A stretch of 61,471 nucleotides of DNA from Guyanagaster necrorhizus (Eukaryota; Basidiomycota; Agaricomycetes; Agaricales; Physalacriaceae). A model generated the notes under the pieces. The model worked only from the letters and a program-made list of their open reading frames with translations, did no database searches and had not been told where the DNA came from. The stretch lies in NCBI RefSeq assembly GCF_019112545.1, contig NW_025064909.1, forward strand, positions 136,843 through 198,313, written 5' to 3'. The stretch's first letter is position 1. The number at the start of each line of letters is the position of its first letter. The position numbers and the translations under genes were made by a program. Shown piece by piece: positions 9,842 to 20,844 of the stretch.

Positions 9842-11545
9842 CGAGAAAGATGTGAAGAGACTGTCAGCTGTAAGCGATTTAAATGTATCTCAGCACATCA
9901 TCGTATGCCCCACTCCGTAGCAATGTCACGTTAGTCATAGAAGAAGCAGGCGCCAGCAAGTAAGCTACATCTGAATAGAAAGGGAAAAGGTTGTGTATCG
10001 TCGGATAATATAAGCGGCAGCGACAAAGGTGGCAAGAGCAGTGGTAGCCAAAATGACGACATGGAAGTAGGGGGAACTTTACGAGCTTGACACAAGTCAC
10101 TATGGGCTATAGAGTAAAGAGGGGATGATTGTACGCTTTATGAGCGACCAGTGATCCGTGCTCTTTTTGAATGAATGGCCTCAGGAAGACCTCAGGGAAG
10201 GTGCTAACCATTCTCGCTACCGAGGACGGAATGAATTCCATCTAGGATGATGATGAGGTCTTCCATCAGAGTGCCAGTACCGCATGGAACGTCAGGAGGT
10301 CCGCCTGATGTGCCATGCTACAGGAGAATGAAAGTTCCGATTGTTATGAGATGACCTTGATGACTCGGACGCCTACCTCGTTAGGTAATAGGTAGAGGCT
10401 CGAGTCGATGAAGCTGGAGCATGAAGACCGTCCTGTACCCTAGTATTCCACAGATTGTTCAAGAGAGCAATGAATCTTTAACTGATGCCAAAGATATCAT
10501 CAGGATGTCACTGATTGTTCGCCGACATCTGTGATTGCGTCAACGCATTGATTCCCGGGGTCTGCTTTCGCAGACTCTTATAGCACTCGTCAACTTTTAA
10601 TCATGTTAGAGACGGCTTTCCTTCGAGTGCTATCAGTGTGAAAATAATCGCAGGACACGAGGCGACGAGCCCTATGGCATACCTTCAGTCCAGGAAGTCT
10701 TGATGTTAAAAAAAAAAATAGCAGATTGCTCCAACAAGATAGACAAAAATTTCGGTTCAACTGATGCACATTCGTCTTTTATCGGATTTGATTTCTTGAA
10801 CAAGACGGATCCTTGAGAGCCTTCCATTTCGAAAGACTTTCCTATTAATCGAGACTATCATAAGGTTCATATCTAGACACAGAAAGGTCAGCGAGATTTG
10901 AATTCTGGACTGCAGGCTGCAGCCTATAGAATAGTACCTGAGACCAGACGAGCATCCGATTTTGCTGAACATGGAGGATTCGGGTCAGAGTACTTTGAAT
11001 TAATTCACCAGTCGGTAGATGTTAGTGTTCTTACGCTGCACGGTGAACGTTCGAAGGGCTTATGTATTTTCTTTAATATTTAATATTGATTCACCCCCCC
11101 AAGTATCTCACACCGACTCCCACGCTCTGAGGTCTACATTAACTGCTATAAATCTCTGTTTAATCGTGCTTATTCGAACTTTGTATATTGAGCCTCAACA
11201 ACGGGAGGCTGGGACCCATACGTATGTCTTACCAACAGTTACTCTCGGCGCCAGTACGAGTTAACCTTGGACTCAGAATTCTCAGGCCTCAAATCGCTTG
11301 CCGAAGGTCGTACAACAAATGATGACAGACACTTGAAATATCCGTCTACTGAGCGGCGATGAATGTCGTCGTTGCCAAATCTACAGTAACAAAGTGTCAG
11401 TCCAAAGAAGAGAGCGGAAGATGCTCAAGATACGGCTTACATGTCCATCATTCCGCGCTGACGAAATCAATAGCTACGAGGACAACGGAAGATTAGTCGG
11501 ACCGCCAATGCGAGAAAACAACAGCCGTACCAAAGGTACTCATTT
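9842..11545. other. Intergenic between the P450 relic and the kinase-like gene
   Basis: Upstream region of the P450 and 3' flank of the kinase-like gene. Short ORFs at 9879-10100 and 10898-11264 have no recognisable domains or neighbouring splice signals. A poly-A run lies at about 10706-10717 and a C-run at about 11094-11100. Confidence 0.4.
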
Positions 11546-13648
11546 CTAAATGCGTTCACAGTTCCCCACCTTCAACAATTGCTGCGCCTTCCACGACTCC
11601 GTCACCGTATCCCCCTTCTCTGACCGCCCAAAGTCAATCAACCTGAACCTCCGATCCGAATGTCTCCTACACTCCGGCCAATCCTCGACGTCTCCATGCT
11701 GCACCACGATATTTCTTGGAAACACCGACCCATGCAACCACCCTTCGTGGTGGAAACGAAAGAGCAAGGAGGCGCATTCCTGCCTGTCAAAGAACACTTG
11801 TCAGGGAAAACGTTAAAGGTAGACAGCCAACGCGAGGCAAACCTATCATCAATGTCCAAGGTATCAATATCGATAGGCGTCCCGCAATCTTCCAATAGCA
11901 AGATCGGACTGAGGTATCCCCCATCATCATCATAAACCCTCTCCGGCACGTAATACCCATAGAACTGGGGAACAACCGCCCCGATGGGAGTCGGATCGTG
12001 CAACGGCGCCACGATGTTGTATCCGCTCCAATGCTGGAAGAAATGCGCTGGGAACTGCTGATAATTCTTCGCCTCTTGTTCGAGATGTTCATCGCATTCG
12101 AAGGAGAGCTTCGCTGTGACAAGCGTCCGGAACGTCGTCTTGTTGCTTCGGCGTCTTTCGTGCTCGCAATACGTCCCAGGACCCTGCCACCGTACGTCGA
12201 TGTCAATCTCCCGCACCGGCCCTTCGCATCCCGTCTCTATCTTGCCGACATCTGACTCGCATCTGGAACCTACTCCACCCGACCGTCTGGCTGCCTCCAT
12301 GACGAAGATGGATATTTGGTTCCCGATATATTGTGTCTCGTCCACTTCTACTTCAGGCATATCCTTCTTGAACTTCTCCAGCAACACACGGCAGGCGCAT
12401 TGCTCACAAACCCTTGGCTGGAAGCTGGGTAGCCATGTACGAGGGACTTCCCACTCGGCACTGTACACGACGGAGTGATGCCCTCGTCCAACGATGCGCT
12501 CGGGTGAAAGGTACAGGTGCGCTTCCGGGGTGGAAAGTGGTAGTGCTGGCTTTTTGGAAAATTTGGCGAAGATCGCCCCAGAGCCTGGGCATGTGCAGCA
12601 AGATGGGGAGACGATGGGGGTTTCAAGAGAAGAGGGGACGAAGAGCATTCCGCCTTTAGAATGGGCGGCAACGTGCTCTTTCTGAACAGCCGCGCGCTGC
12701 CGAACGATATCTTGCTTGACGTGGGAAGAGACATAGAGTCGGTAAACGTGACTTTTCTTTGGTGGCCTGGGATAATCGTTGTTCAACGCACGAAGAGTAC
12801 CACCGTCATCGTGGACGACAAGCTTTTCCGGTAAAAGATGATAGGGTATTCGCTGCTGAAACACGTAAACTGTTTTGTCCGGATGATTCTGAGGCCTCGT
12901 CGGAGCAACATTCTGTACAGGAAAATCAATGAAAGAACCGAAAGAAAGGGAGCATTGATACCTCTTCGTCATTCTCCATGTAGGCCACTACGAGTTGCTC
13001 TAATGGTCTCCAAGTCGGGATACCGGAGTCCTTGTCATCGAGAAGTCTACCGATGTCGCACGGAAAAACCTCTCGAGGATGTTCCTCCGCTTCGGCCCGC
13101 TTGATCTCCTCCTTCGCATGCTCAACCTCCCCAATCTCCTTCATCCACGCCGCCAGCCTGCTCCCGCACATCCTAGTTGTAACGCTTGAAGCTTTAGGAA
13201 AAGGCCGTACGTAATAGAAATCATCAAGTGTGGCGCCCCAGACTCGCTGATTGTTCTCAGCGACCTTGCCGCTAGGTAGGTCGGCCATCACAGGTCCATT
13301 GGGATCTCGGGGCCAGATGCAACGAACGACGCGCTGCTTGGCCGAAGGAGTTGGAACTGGTCTGCGGAAAGGTGCAGGCGCGGTTTTGGGTGGCGGTGGT
13401 GGCTTGGTTTCTTCATTAAATTGAGAGTTGTGGACTTTCATGAGCTTTCTCGATAGCATGCCACTCCCATTGAATCTTTTGGGAAGAGTCGGAACTGGGT
13501 CAGGTGGAAAGGCTGGGGCATCTTCGGGTGTTAGTAATAGCTTGGCTGCTTCCACGGAGTGAAAACTGAAAACGCTGTCGGTTTTCTTGCCGTCGCTGAT
13601 TAGCATGCCACGCAAGAACTCCTCCAAGTTTCCCGGGTTGAACGACAT
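11546..13648 (-). CDS. Fungal kinase-like protein (FunK1/agaric type), catalytic Asp replaced by Ser
   Basis: 664 residues from exons 12962-13648, 11843-12912 and 11546-11783; introns of 49 and 59 nt. The N-terminal 340 residues have proline-rich and charged stretches. Kinase signatures follow: glycine loop VGRGHHSVVY (370-379), Lys497 in VTAKLSF, Glu509 of the C-helix, LLLEDCGTPI hinge region, then HGSVFPRN (603-610) where HRDxxxxN is expected, and Asp636 in LIDFG. So ATP-binding Lys, Glu, Asn and DFG Asp are kept but the catalytic-loop Asp is Ser605. About 110 residues are inserted between glycine loop and Lys. The chain ends 26 residues after DFG, with no C-lobe. As far as I recall, expanded agaric kinase-like families share the H-G/N-S...RN loop, so this is probably a family trait. 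A scaffolding or atypical kinase role is inferred. Confidence 0.8.
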
Positions 13649-16125
13649 CTTGCAATCCTTGAAAAAAAGTCAATAAACGGAAGAGAGAAAAGAGTGTGAA
13701 ATATACCTACCAGTAGAAAGAGCTCTGCGAGAATTGTTGTGCGAGGACGTTAATTGCAGTCGTTCGTGGGGAAGGAGAGATGATAATGAAAAGAAGAGAA
13801 CAACGCAGATCCTGAGCCGTCACATCAATATCGACGACGTCCTTTTCATGGACACGTGGTCAGATCTGAGTTCCGAAGCCAATATCGAAGAGTTGAAAAC
13901 CATTGTATTCCCATATGATGGAGTAAATATGCTGAGAATGTTATTTTTCGCCCCTCCTTGTTCTTCAATGGTGGAATGAACGCCAAGGACGACCAAGGAT
14001 TCGGATAACTATTGCGCGTCAAGAATTGATAGGGTTCTTAATCATAAATCGAAGCCACTCTAGTAATTGCGCCCCCAAAAGCCTAGATCCTTGATGGTGC
14101 CGATACCTAACGTATCGGGATCATGGAAACACAATAGGCCTCGAAATCTCACGAAATTTTGAATACTTGAACTTGAGAGATTTATCGATGCGAAACTACA
14201 CCGATAACATGAGGATTGATATTCAACAGTGACGTTGAGCAGTTCTAGGAACGCACCGCTTCGTATGGTCATCGTAGCTCTTCAGTTCATAGCGAAGCCC
14301 CGCTAACGGCGACCGTTCATTCCGACATATCCCGTCAGATTTCGTCTATATTTTCGTCAGTCCGAGCTATGCCCACGAACACATAGAACGATGACCCTTT
14401 GTAGCCCATGGTGAGAACACGCTGGCTGTGGAAATCCATTCCATGGATAAGGTATCTGTGTACTCATTCGTGCTGCTGGATTGAATGTGTTCACTGCAAA
14501 ACATATAACCGTTAAGCGTGCATCTTGCTAGTTGGACAGCAACATACCTCTCCTGTGATGATTTCATGCCAAGCCACTTGACGCATCAGCTTTCCGGGTG
14601 GAAATAACGATAATAACAGATTCCTCTGGTGGCTGAGGCTGTCATCCAGCACAAACGGCGCCATGGGAAGTGTATAGAGTGACTAAAAACGAGGGAAAAC
14701 CGATATCAGTACAAATTTAATTATTCATAAGGTAAAGAAGTGCACCTTCCCACCGCTTCATGCCCCAGATATGCGATATCCTAAATACCAATTCGATATG
14801 TGGCCATGGAAGAGTCAGTTTATTGTATGTACACATGCCTGTCCAATGGCAGAAGAAGAATGAATATGAGCCTTTCACATCTTGAGGATTGAAATATTGA
14901 CGGCATCAAGGTCTGGAGTAGAGTATGTCATGGACAGTAACAGTCGAACGGTCTTCGGCTGCAATTGTCGGACTCCAGTTCAAGTTGATCTCGGCCGATG
15001 CCCGGCATTTTACGGCATCCTGTCGGGTTCTATACCATTTCCCCCCATTTTCTGCTGTTCACTTCCGACATCTTCGGCGGGTCCGCTTCTACACTGCAGA
15101 TTATTCATGATAAGGCGTAAACGCTCTCGGACACTCATACGACTCAGGAGACCATGTAGTAATACAATTACATTCCCAGCTCTCTCCTCTGAATCAACGC
15201 TTCCTTCAGAAAATAGTTTTCAGACCTTCCTAAGCCAGAAATGATCGTTGATCATACATATGTCTGTGTATGATTGTCAAACTACGAGATATGTACTTTA
15301 TAATCCGGTTTGTACACAATGCGAGCTTTTATGCACTCGGATTTATCCACATTTTATTTAACTGTATCTGATTCAGAAAATCATGAGAATTAAGCACTTC
15401 ATTATTTGTCAAAATGGCAAGTGATGCAGCGTACACTCTGGGGGGGAGCCCGCTGTGCCCAAATGACAGATGGGGAAAAATCAGCGACCTCCTCGGATAC
15501 CCGAACCACCCACACAGCTGCCACCGCTTTCTTCAATCTAGGACAAGTTCCAGATGACACCGTTAGCCATTTTCTTGTTCAACAAGCAAGCAACAGAGCA
15601 ACTCAACGGTACCTGGTCAAAAATAGCTGACTCGGCAACTCGATCGCCTGCCATCAGTGTACCTTAAGCTAACCATAGGACTGTAACAATGACTTTGTTC
15701 GCACTGGTAGAACCATTGTTCACCTCCGTTGCGATGTGGTCCTTATTGTCGACGAATACTCAAGGAGGAAAGTATTTGCTTCTGACACGCTGTGCTCCGG
15801 CTGCAAACTAACGCTTGGTGATACGGAAACCCTATATCCATCTGCGTGGGAATAGAAAAGGTCAATCTCTTTGTTTTTCTATACGTTCTAACCATCTGAG
15901 GTTTTAGTTGATGGATCCGTGCCTTCGAGTTCTCACGCAGCCTCCTCGGCGACCATTCTTGTTGCTCTCCGACACGGTGAATGTCATTCACGGTGTCACC
16001 TGTGTTCCAACATGTCGTGAGGTCAATAGTCTTCATTCCCACATCGGAATTTAGTCTATGGCAATTGTACCCTTATCCTCACAAACGTATAAGATCTGCA
16101 GGAAATCTTCTTCATTCTATCAACA
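13649..16125. other. Intergenic region, low coding potential
   Basis: Contains the promoter sides of the kinase-like gene (minus) and LRR-like gene A (plus). A minus-strand ORF at about 14.66 kb opens with MAPFVLDDSLSHQ, and an intron-like gtatgt...tttgcag lies at about 14.49-14.55 kb, but splicing gives an immediate stop, so I do not call a gene. The open frame at 14882-15244 is unsupported. Confidence 0.35.
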
Positions 16126-17415
16126 ATGGTAGGCACCATCTTCATGCAAACGGCTTTGTGGCTAAAAATGTTTGTTAACAGGATGACAACTATCTCCAAA
16201 GGATGATAGACCAACTCGCTGCCAAAGAGCTTATCTTTGGAGCTGGCGCGCATTTCTCTTGTTCCGAGGTCTACACCACCGCGCAAGCTTTCCTCAACAT
16301 GCCCTCCATCGTGACAGAAATCGACCTCTACGAGACCACACCCGACACACTCTCCCAAGACGACTACCTCCCATTCCTTCTCACCCATCTCCAAACAACT
16401 GTCGGCAAAAATATCGGTTCACTCTCCTTCACCAGACTCAGCTGGCGTAACTTCAAAGACCCCGTTCTCTGGCACAACGCTCTCACCTCCTTCCCGGCCG
16501 TTCAAAACTTGGAGCTTTTCGATATCCAATGCACCGAAGCACAGTTCTTCTCAATTGTCAACTCCCTTCCCAGCGAGATGCGCCTCTTCGCGACCCAAAG
16601 CATACACATCGACGAATACGAGGCCCAAGCAGGACAGTTCATCCCTAGCTGCGACACTCCTGAGGAGATCAGTGCCGGGGAACATGGTCCACGGGCAAAT
16701 ATGGTCAATATGGAGATCGCTACCCACACCGACCTCGTCCTTTTCTCCCGGCTTGCGAGCCGTAACTCGCACTTGAAGATCAGCGGGGTCGATGACCTCA
16801 AAGTGAGGCAGTACGGCATCGCTAGACCTCCTTGGGATGCCTATATTTGCTCCCGTCTCTCTGCCATCATGCGCGCCATAGTCGAGCCGGGACAGATCCC
16901 TACGTTGCATTTGGGACCATTCGATTTTGGTGGGCGGAAGAGTCTGATCGTCTTGGCATTGATAACTAACTACAACGGTGCTAGCTTCGGATGATATTCC
17001 GGAGCCACTCTTCCTCAAGAACATCGTCGACCTGACCATCACTATCTCTTTGTTCAACGAAAAGCCTTGTCTCGACTGGTGGACTGCGACCCTGAACAGA
17101 CTTGCATTCCCATGCACTATCGAGACATTCGAAATCAGGGTCGAAGTCGACACGGACGCTCTCCCCACTGGGGCCTCTTTTCTGATGGGTGTACCACCAC
17201 AGGAATGGGCCGCGTTGGATGAAGCATTGTGTCACGCGGCGCCCATCATCGAAAAGATCAAGCTGTCGCTTTGTGGCCGCACCGATAAGCAGGACCCGGA
17301 GAATTACAAATGGGGCGATATCATGGAGTGGCTCGAAGATGCGTGCATCAGGAACGCGCAAGAGATGTACGAGAGGAAGGGGTTGTCTTATTTCGAGTCC
17401 GAGAGGGTGAATTGA
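16126..17415 (+). CDS. LRR-like repeat protein A (mushroom-expanded family)
   Basis: 393 residues from exons 16126-16128 (only the ATG), 16182-16929 and 16985-17415. The first intron (gtaggc...aacag, 53 nt) sits directly after the start codon; the context CAACA-ATG-G is optimal after splicing. The second intron has a strong branch site (ctaac) and lies in phase 1 at a position shared with the two paralogues at 27.0 and 29.7 kb. The protein has irregular leucine-rich stretches (IGSLSFTRLSW, FPAVQNLELFD) and a tail with LDWWTATLNRL and ALDEALCHAA. No F-box is evident at the N-terminus. Such proteins resemble the LRR half of mushroom F-box proteins, so a recognition role is plausible. No catalytic motif is seen. 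Confidence 0.75.
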
Positions 17416-18249
17416 TAGGGAAAATCCATCATATCGGTAGCGTCCCTATTATTAGACACAAATAGTATTTCCAATATTTCTGCGAAACGATCTTATGTGG
17501 TTTGCTCAGTGCTTCAGTGAAGAAAAAGTCAAGACAACGCCTTCCGGCCCCGGATCCGGTAACTGACTTCATTAGCCGGATGTTCGTCGGGAACTTTTCA
17601 TCTTATCTTTCATTTTTTCCCATAGTCATTGATTGAACTTGACACCTTTACGGGTGTGGCTGTGACCTATGGAGACCTCACTGGTATTTGCTTATTTTAT
17701 AGTGGTATTTGTCCTTTCTGATGATTTATAGCGCTTGCCATTCTTGCTGCTAAAGCCCAAAGACACATAGGTATTCTCAGAGCTGCCGCCAAATGTACTC
17801 GACCACCTCATCCATAATTGTAAGGTTAGTTTAGCTGGTAATCCCTAATTTAGGGCGAGTCCCCTTCAATGATCGTATGAAAAAGCTGGATCGGAACGCG
17901 TTACCCTAAAAAAATGACACATGACCCTGATGTATCTCCCGATCCAATGGTTGTTTCTAGCCAACGTGGGCATGTACTGCAATACGATCTGGGGAGATTG
18001 TGTATATTTTTGGAAGACCTATCGTCCTGTCAATAGAGCCATCAAAGTTGGAGCTAGCGATAGTGTTTCTTCAATCGGATAAGCAGAGACTAGAAGCCAG
18101 CGTGATATACGAGGCATGCGGAACGAATTCTCATTCAAAAATGGCAAGTCGTAACCCCATGGATCTGAGAAGCAGAGAATGCCAATGGCGCCATAATTTG
18201 TGACTTGAGCGACCTTTTTACTCGGTCCGCCCGGTGTAATTCTACACTT
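17416..18249. other. Intergenic, nothing recognised
   Basis: 3' flank of LRR-like gene A and the lost 5' part of terpene cyclase copy 2. No exon of the missing HAD N-terminus could be found. Confidence 0.4.
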
Positions 18250-19625
18250 TCCATGTGGCATTCGCACTTGATCCTCTCCTCTTCGACGTAGTTGGAGGCC
18301 ATGTCTCCCAGGAGACATGCTACGCCCGTCTCGGACACGAATTCTCCCTCGATCCAGTCGACATTCGCAAAGCAGCCGAAGACTCCTGTCCCTCCCTGAA
18401 ATGGGACACGAATCTGGAGAACTTTTTCCACGAACTCAAAGATGAAAATCGCGAAACGATGTGCATCTTTGCCATGTTCAATATATCACAGCCAGGCTAT
18501 GAAGCGCTCCGGAGCGTTTCGGCGGATATGAATTGGTCAATCTTCGATGGCATCTTCACATCCTTTGCAGCCGGTAGGCGTAAACCCGATCTGGGTTTCT
18601 ACCACTGTACGCTGTCTTAAGCGAATCTGGATGCCTCTCGAACCATTTTCATAGACGACAAGCACGAGAACGTACTCCCTGCGTGTTCCCAAGGACTACA
18701 TGGCACTGTGTATCATGACTTAACAGAGCTGCGGCAGTCGCTATTCAAGAGAACTTCTCTCAGCTGCTCATCCTGGATATAATCCGTGACCTGTGAGTTC
18801 ATATCTTGGGCACCATCTTAGATTTCAGGTGCTGACAGATTTTATAGATCTTTGGTCGATTTGGATGTGCCCAAGAAAGGGAAGTGGAACCTCTTTGCAG
18901 GCAGGTTGAACTAATAGATCATCATTGTTAGCTGAGTTGATAATGATCAAAGGGGATGGCCAACTTACAATGACTAAATATCCTTGTGACTTCGACACGA
19001 CCTCACCTGGCTTCACAGTATTTCGAGTGAAAGAGGAAGTGATGGTATCTATGATGGATGTGATGTTGATGTATGTGAACGAAGACCGAATCATATAGGT
19101 GAATCTTTCTCCACCGCAAACCCATGGACGAAACCTAACGTGTAGACATAGACATACTTTGACCAAACTTGGCCACATATCGACCCTGTCATCTGTGTCA
19201 ATGTTCTCAACCTCTTCTATTCCTATGGTGGGGGAAATGAGATGAACCAGACCTTGGAATGGGTATATCAAGTTCTTCTCCATCGTGCGTATGTCCAAGG
19301 ATCGCCGTACTACGAGAAAGCAGAGGGTTTTCTCTTCTTCCTCTATCGATTTATCCGCGGCTGTGATAACCCAGCGATCCAAAGTCGTTTCTATCTGCTC
19401 CTAAAAGACAGGGTTACGGAGCGAATTGGAACTCAAGGAGACGGACTTGCGTTGGCGACGCGTCTAATTGTGTGCAGCTTTACAGATGTGAAAAATGCAA
19501 TCGATGTCCAGGCTCTCCGAGGGCTCCAGCGTGGAGATGAAGGATAGGACACTGGTTTGATATACAGATGTGGGCTTTCAGGTCTCAGTATTGGCAACTG
19601 GAGTCTGTTTTCAATAATAGTAGTA
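18250..19625 (+). pseudogene. HAD-like class II terpene cyclase relic, copy 2
   Basis: Second, more complete copy. HAD part: GHVSQETCYARLGHEF, SLKWDTNLENFF, IFAMFNISQPGYEAL, RRKPDLGFYHCTLS, stop, then in the same frame RTIFIDDKHENVLPACSQG. After a frame change come ENFSQLLILDIIRDL and SLVDLDVPKKGKWNLF. The class II catalytic motif DFDTTS is preserved at 18988-19005. It continues to VNEDRII and, after the intron, YFDQTWPHIDPVICVNVL and the cyclase C-terminus to about 19620. Stops at 18618 (TAA), 19096 (TAG) and 19545 (TAG) correspond to CAA, CAG and TGG in copy 1. The 5' exons are missing here too. It lies in direct orientation 13.4 kb from copy 1. The function is lost, but the motif supports assignment to class II (drimane-type) cyclases. 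Confidence 0.82.
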
Positions 19626-20016
19626 AGTATAAACCTGGTAATTTCATACCATCATGTATCAGGTTTCTCATATTGTACAAGAAGTAGCTGTAGCGGTGCA
19701 CATGAGTAGAGCCTGGGACTACTCGAAAGTTTTTCCTTTTCCGATTAGACCATCCAGTGCACATACCGTTATGGCTGGCAGCCTTACGGACATTTGAACA
19801 GTCAGCGAGAGTTTTTAGATGAGAAGCGGTGGTTTGTCGCGTTTCTTCCGTGAAACAGTCGGATAAGACCAGTCCAATACTTCCTAAGATACCAGAAGTA
19901 CTCGCCCGCCAATGCAGCTTCGTACGATAGTGAAATACGAAGCGAAGGACCAGGAATGTAAATTCTGTAAGGAAAACGAGCACATCAAGACCCACTATTA
20001 TTGGTCGCACCCTCAT
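19620..20016 (-). repeat. Duplicated block downstream of cyclase copy 2, with hydrophobic ORF
   Basis: Diverged repeat of 5880-6270. On the minus strand an ORF from 20016 opens with MRVRPIIVGLDVLVFL and TEFTFLVLRFVFHYRTKLHW, which could be a membrane segment with a positive flank, but no family is recognised and copy 1 has lost the frame. It may be the end of a neighbouring membrane gene that was duplicated with the cyclase. Confidence 0.45.
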
Positions 20017-20059
20017 GTATGGATTTCTTGTTTATTCGATGCAGAAGAGTAACTTCTGT

Positions 20060-20160
20060 TCTAGATCAACACTACACGCATCATTCCTGTGGGACCCGAA
20101 CCCACTGTCCAACCTCTGTAATGGTTGTGTAACGCCAGTCCAACAAAGAGTATCAGGTTA
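20060..20160 (-). ncRNA. tRNA-like sequence (possible tRNA pseudogene or SINE head)
   Basis: On the minus strand a perfect T-arm-like hairpin occurs (20089-20105: 5-bp stem GTGGG/CCCAC, 7-base loop TTCGGGT, fitting the B box). Next to it is a second hairpin (20110-20127: CAACC/GGTTG with an 8-base loop) at the anticodon-arm position. A D-arm-like stretch with GG lies before that. No convincing 7-bp acceptor stem pairs across it, so a functional tRNA is unlikely. Confidence 0.3.
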
Positions 20161-20844
20161 AATGTAATTGTAGGACGTCCAGAAGAATCCGAAAGATTGG
20201 TAAAACAATGCATGAAATATTAATGGCTCTTTGTACAGTATATATATAATGATATTGAAGTTTAAAATAAGTTGTCAATAGAAAAACTGTATCGACAGCC
20301 ATCAAGACTTCACAGGACTGAGGTTTTTAAGGTGTTTGGCAGCATGAAGCTTGTATTTCTCTATCCAATCTTCTTCACTACCCGTTGCCTTCTCCAGCCA
20401 ATTTCACTGCCATAATCCCGTTCCATACGTCTGCCAGAGAGCACGCACTAAAGCAGAAGAATCAAGCGCTTCAGGGTAGATGTCGTTAAGGAACACAGGC
20501 GGGGAAATCCCGCTTCAACTTTGGCCTAAATTTGAAATTCAAGCTGGGGCCTAGGCCCTACCCCAAGTTGCGTCTCGCAGGTCGAAAAACAACGATTTAA
20601 ACAAAGGATAAATATCGACCGATGGTAATGTTACTCTGATGATGCGCGTCCCGTTACTTACCCATCAACGTACTAAGAACAGATGTAAGACCCCGCTTAT
20701 CACCGGAGTGCACATTGCACATATTCTCCTGAGTCCTGCCACTAATATATCACTGCATTCCATTAAGTAGTCCGTTCAGATTTAGTGGACAGACAACAGC
20801 GACAATGGTCAACGTTCTACAACTGAGGAAATGATATTTAAAGT
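20161..20844. other. Intergenic, nothing recognised
   Basis: AT-rich patch around 20215-20275, otherwise unremarkable. 3' flank of the F-box gene. Confidence 0.4.

Noticed and set aside
14367..14720. Possible two-exon minus-strand gene (MAPFVLDDSL...)
   Set aside because: The splice sites look good, but joining them gives a stop at once and the exons share no known family.
20060..20160. Functional tRNA gene
   Set aside because: T arm and anticodon-like arm are present, but the acceptor stem does not pair and the anticodon loop has eight bases.
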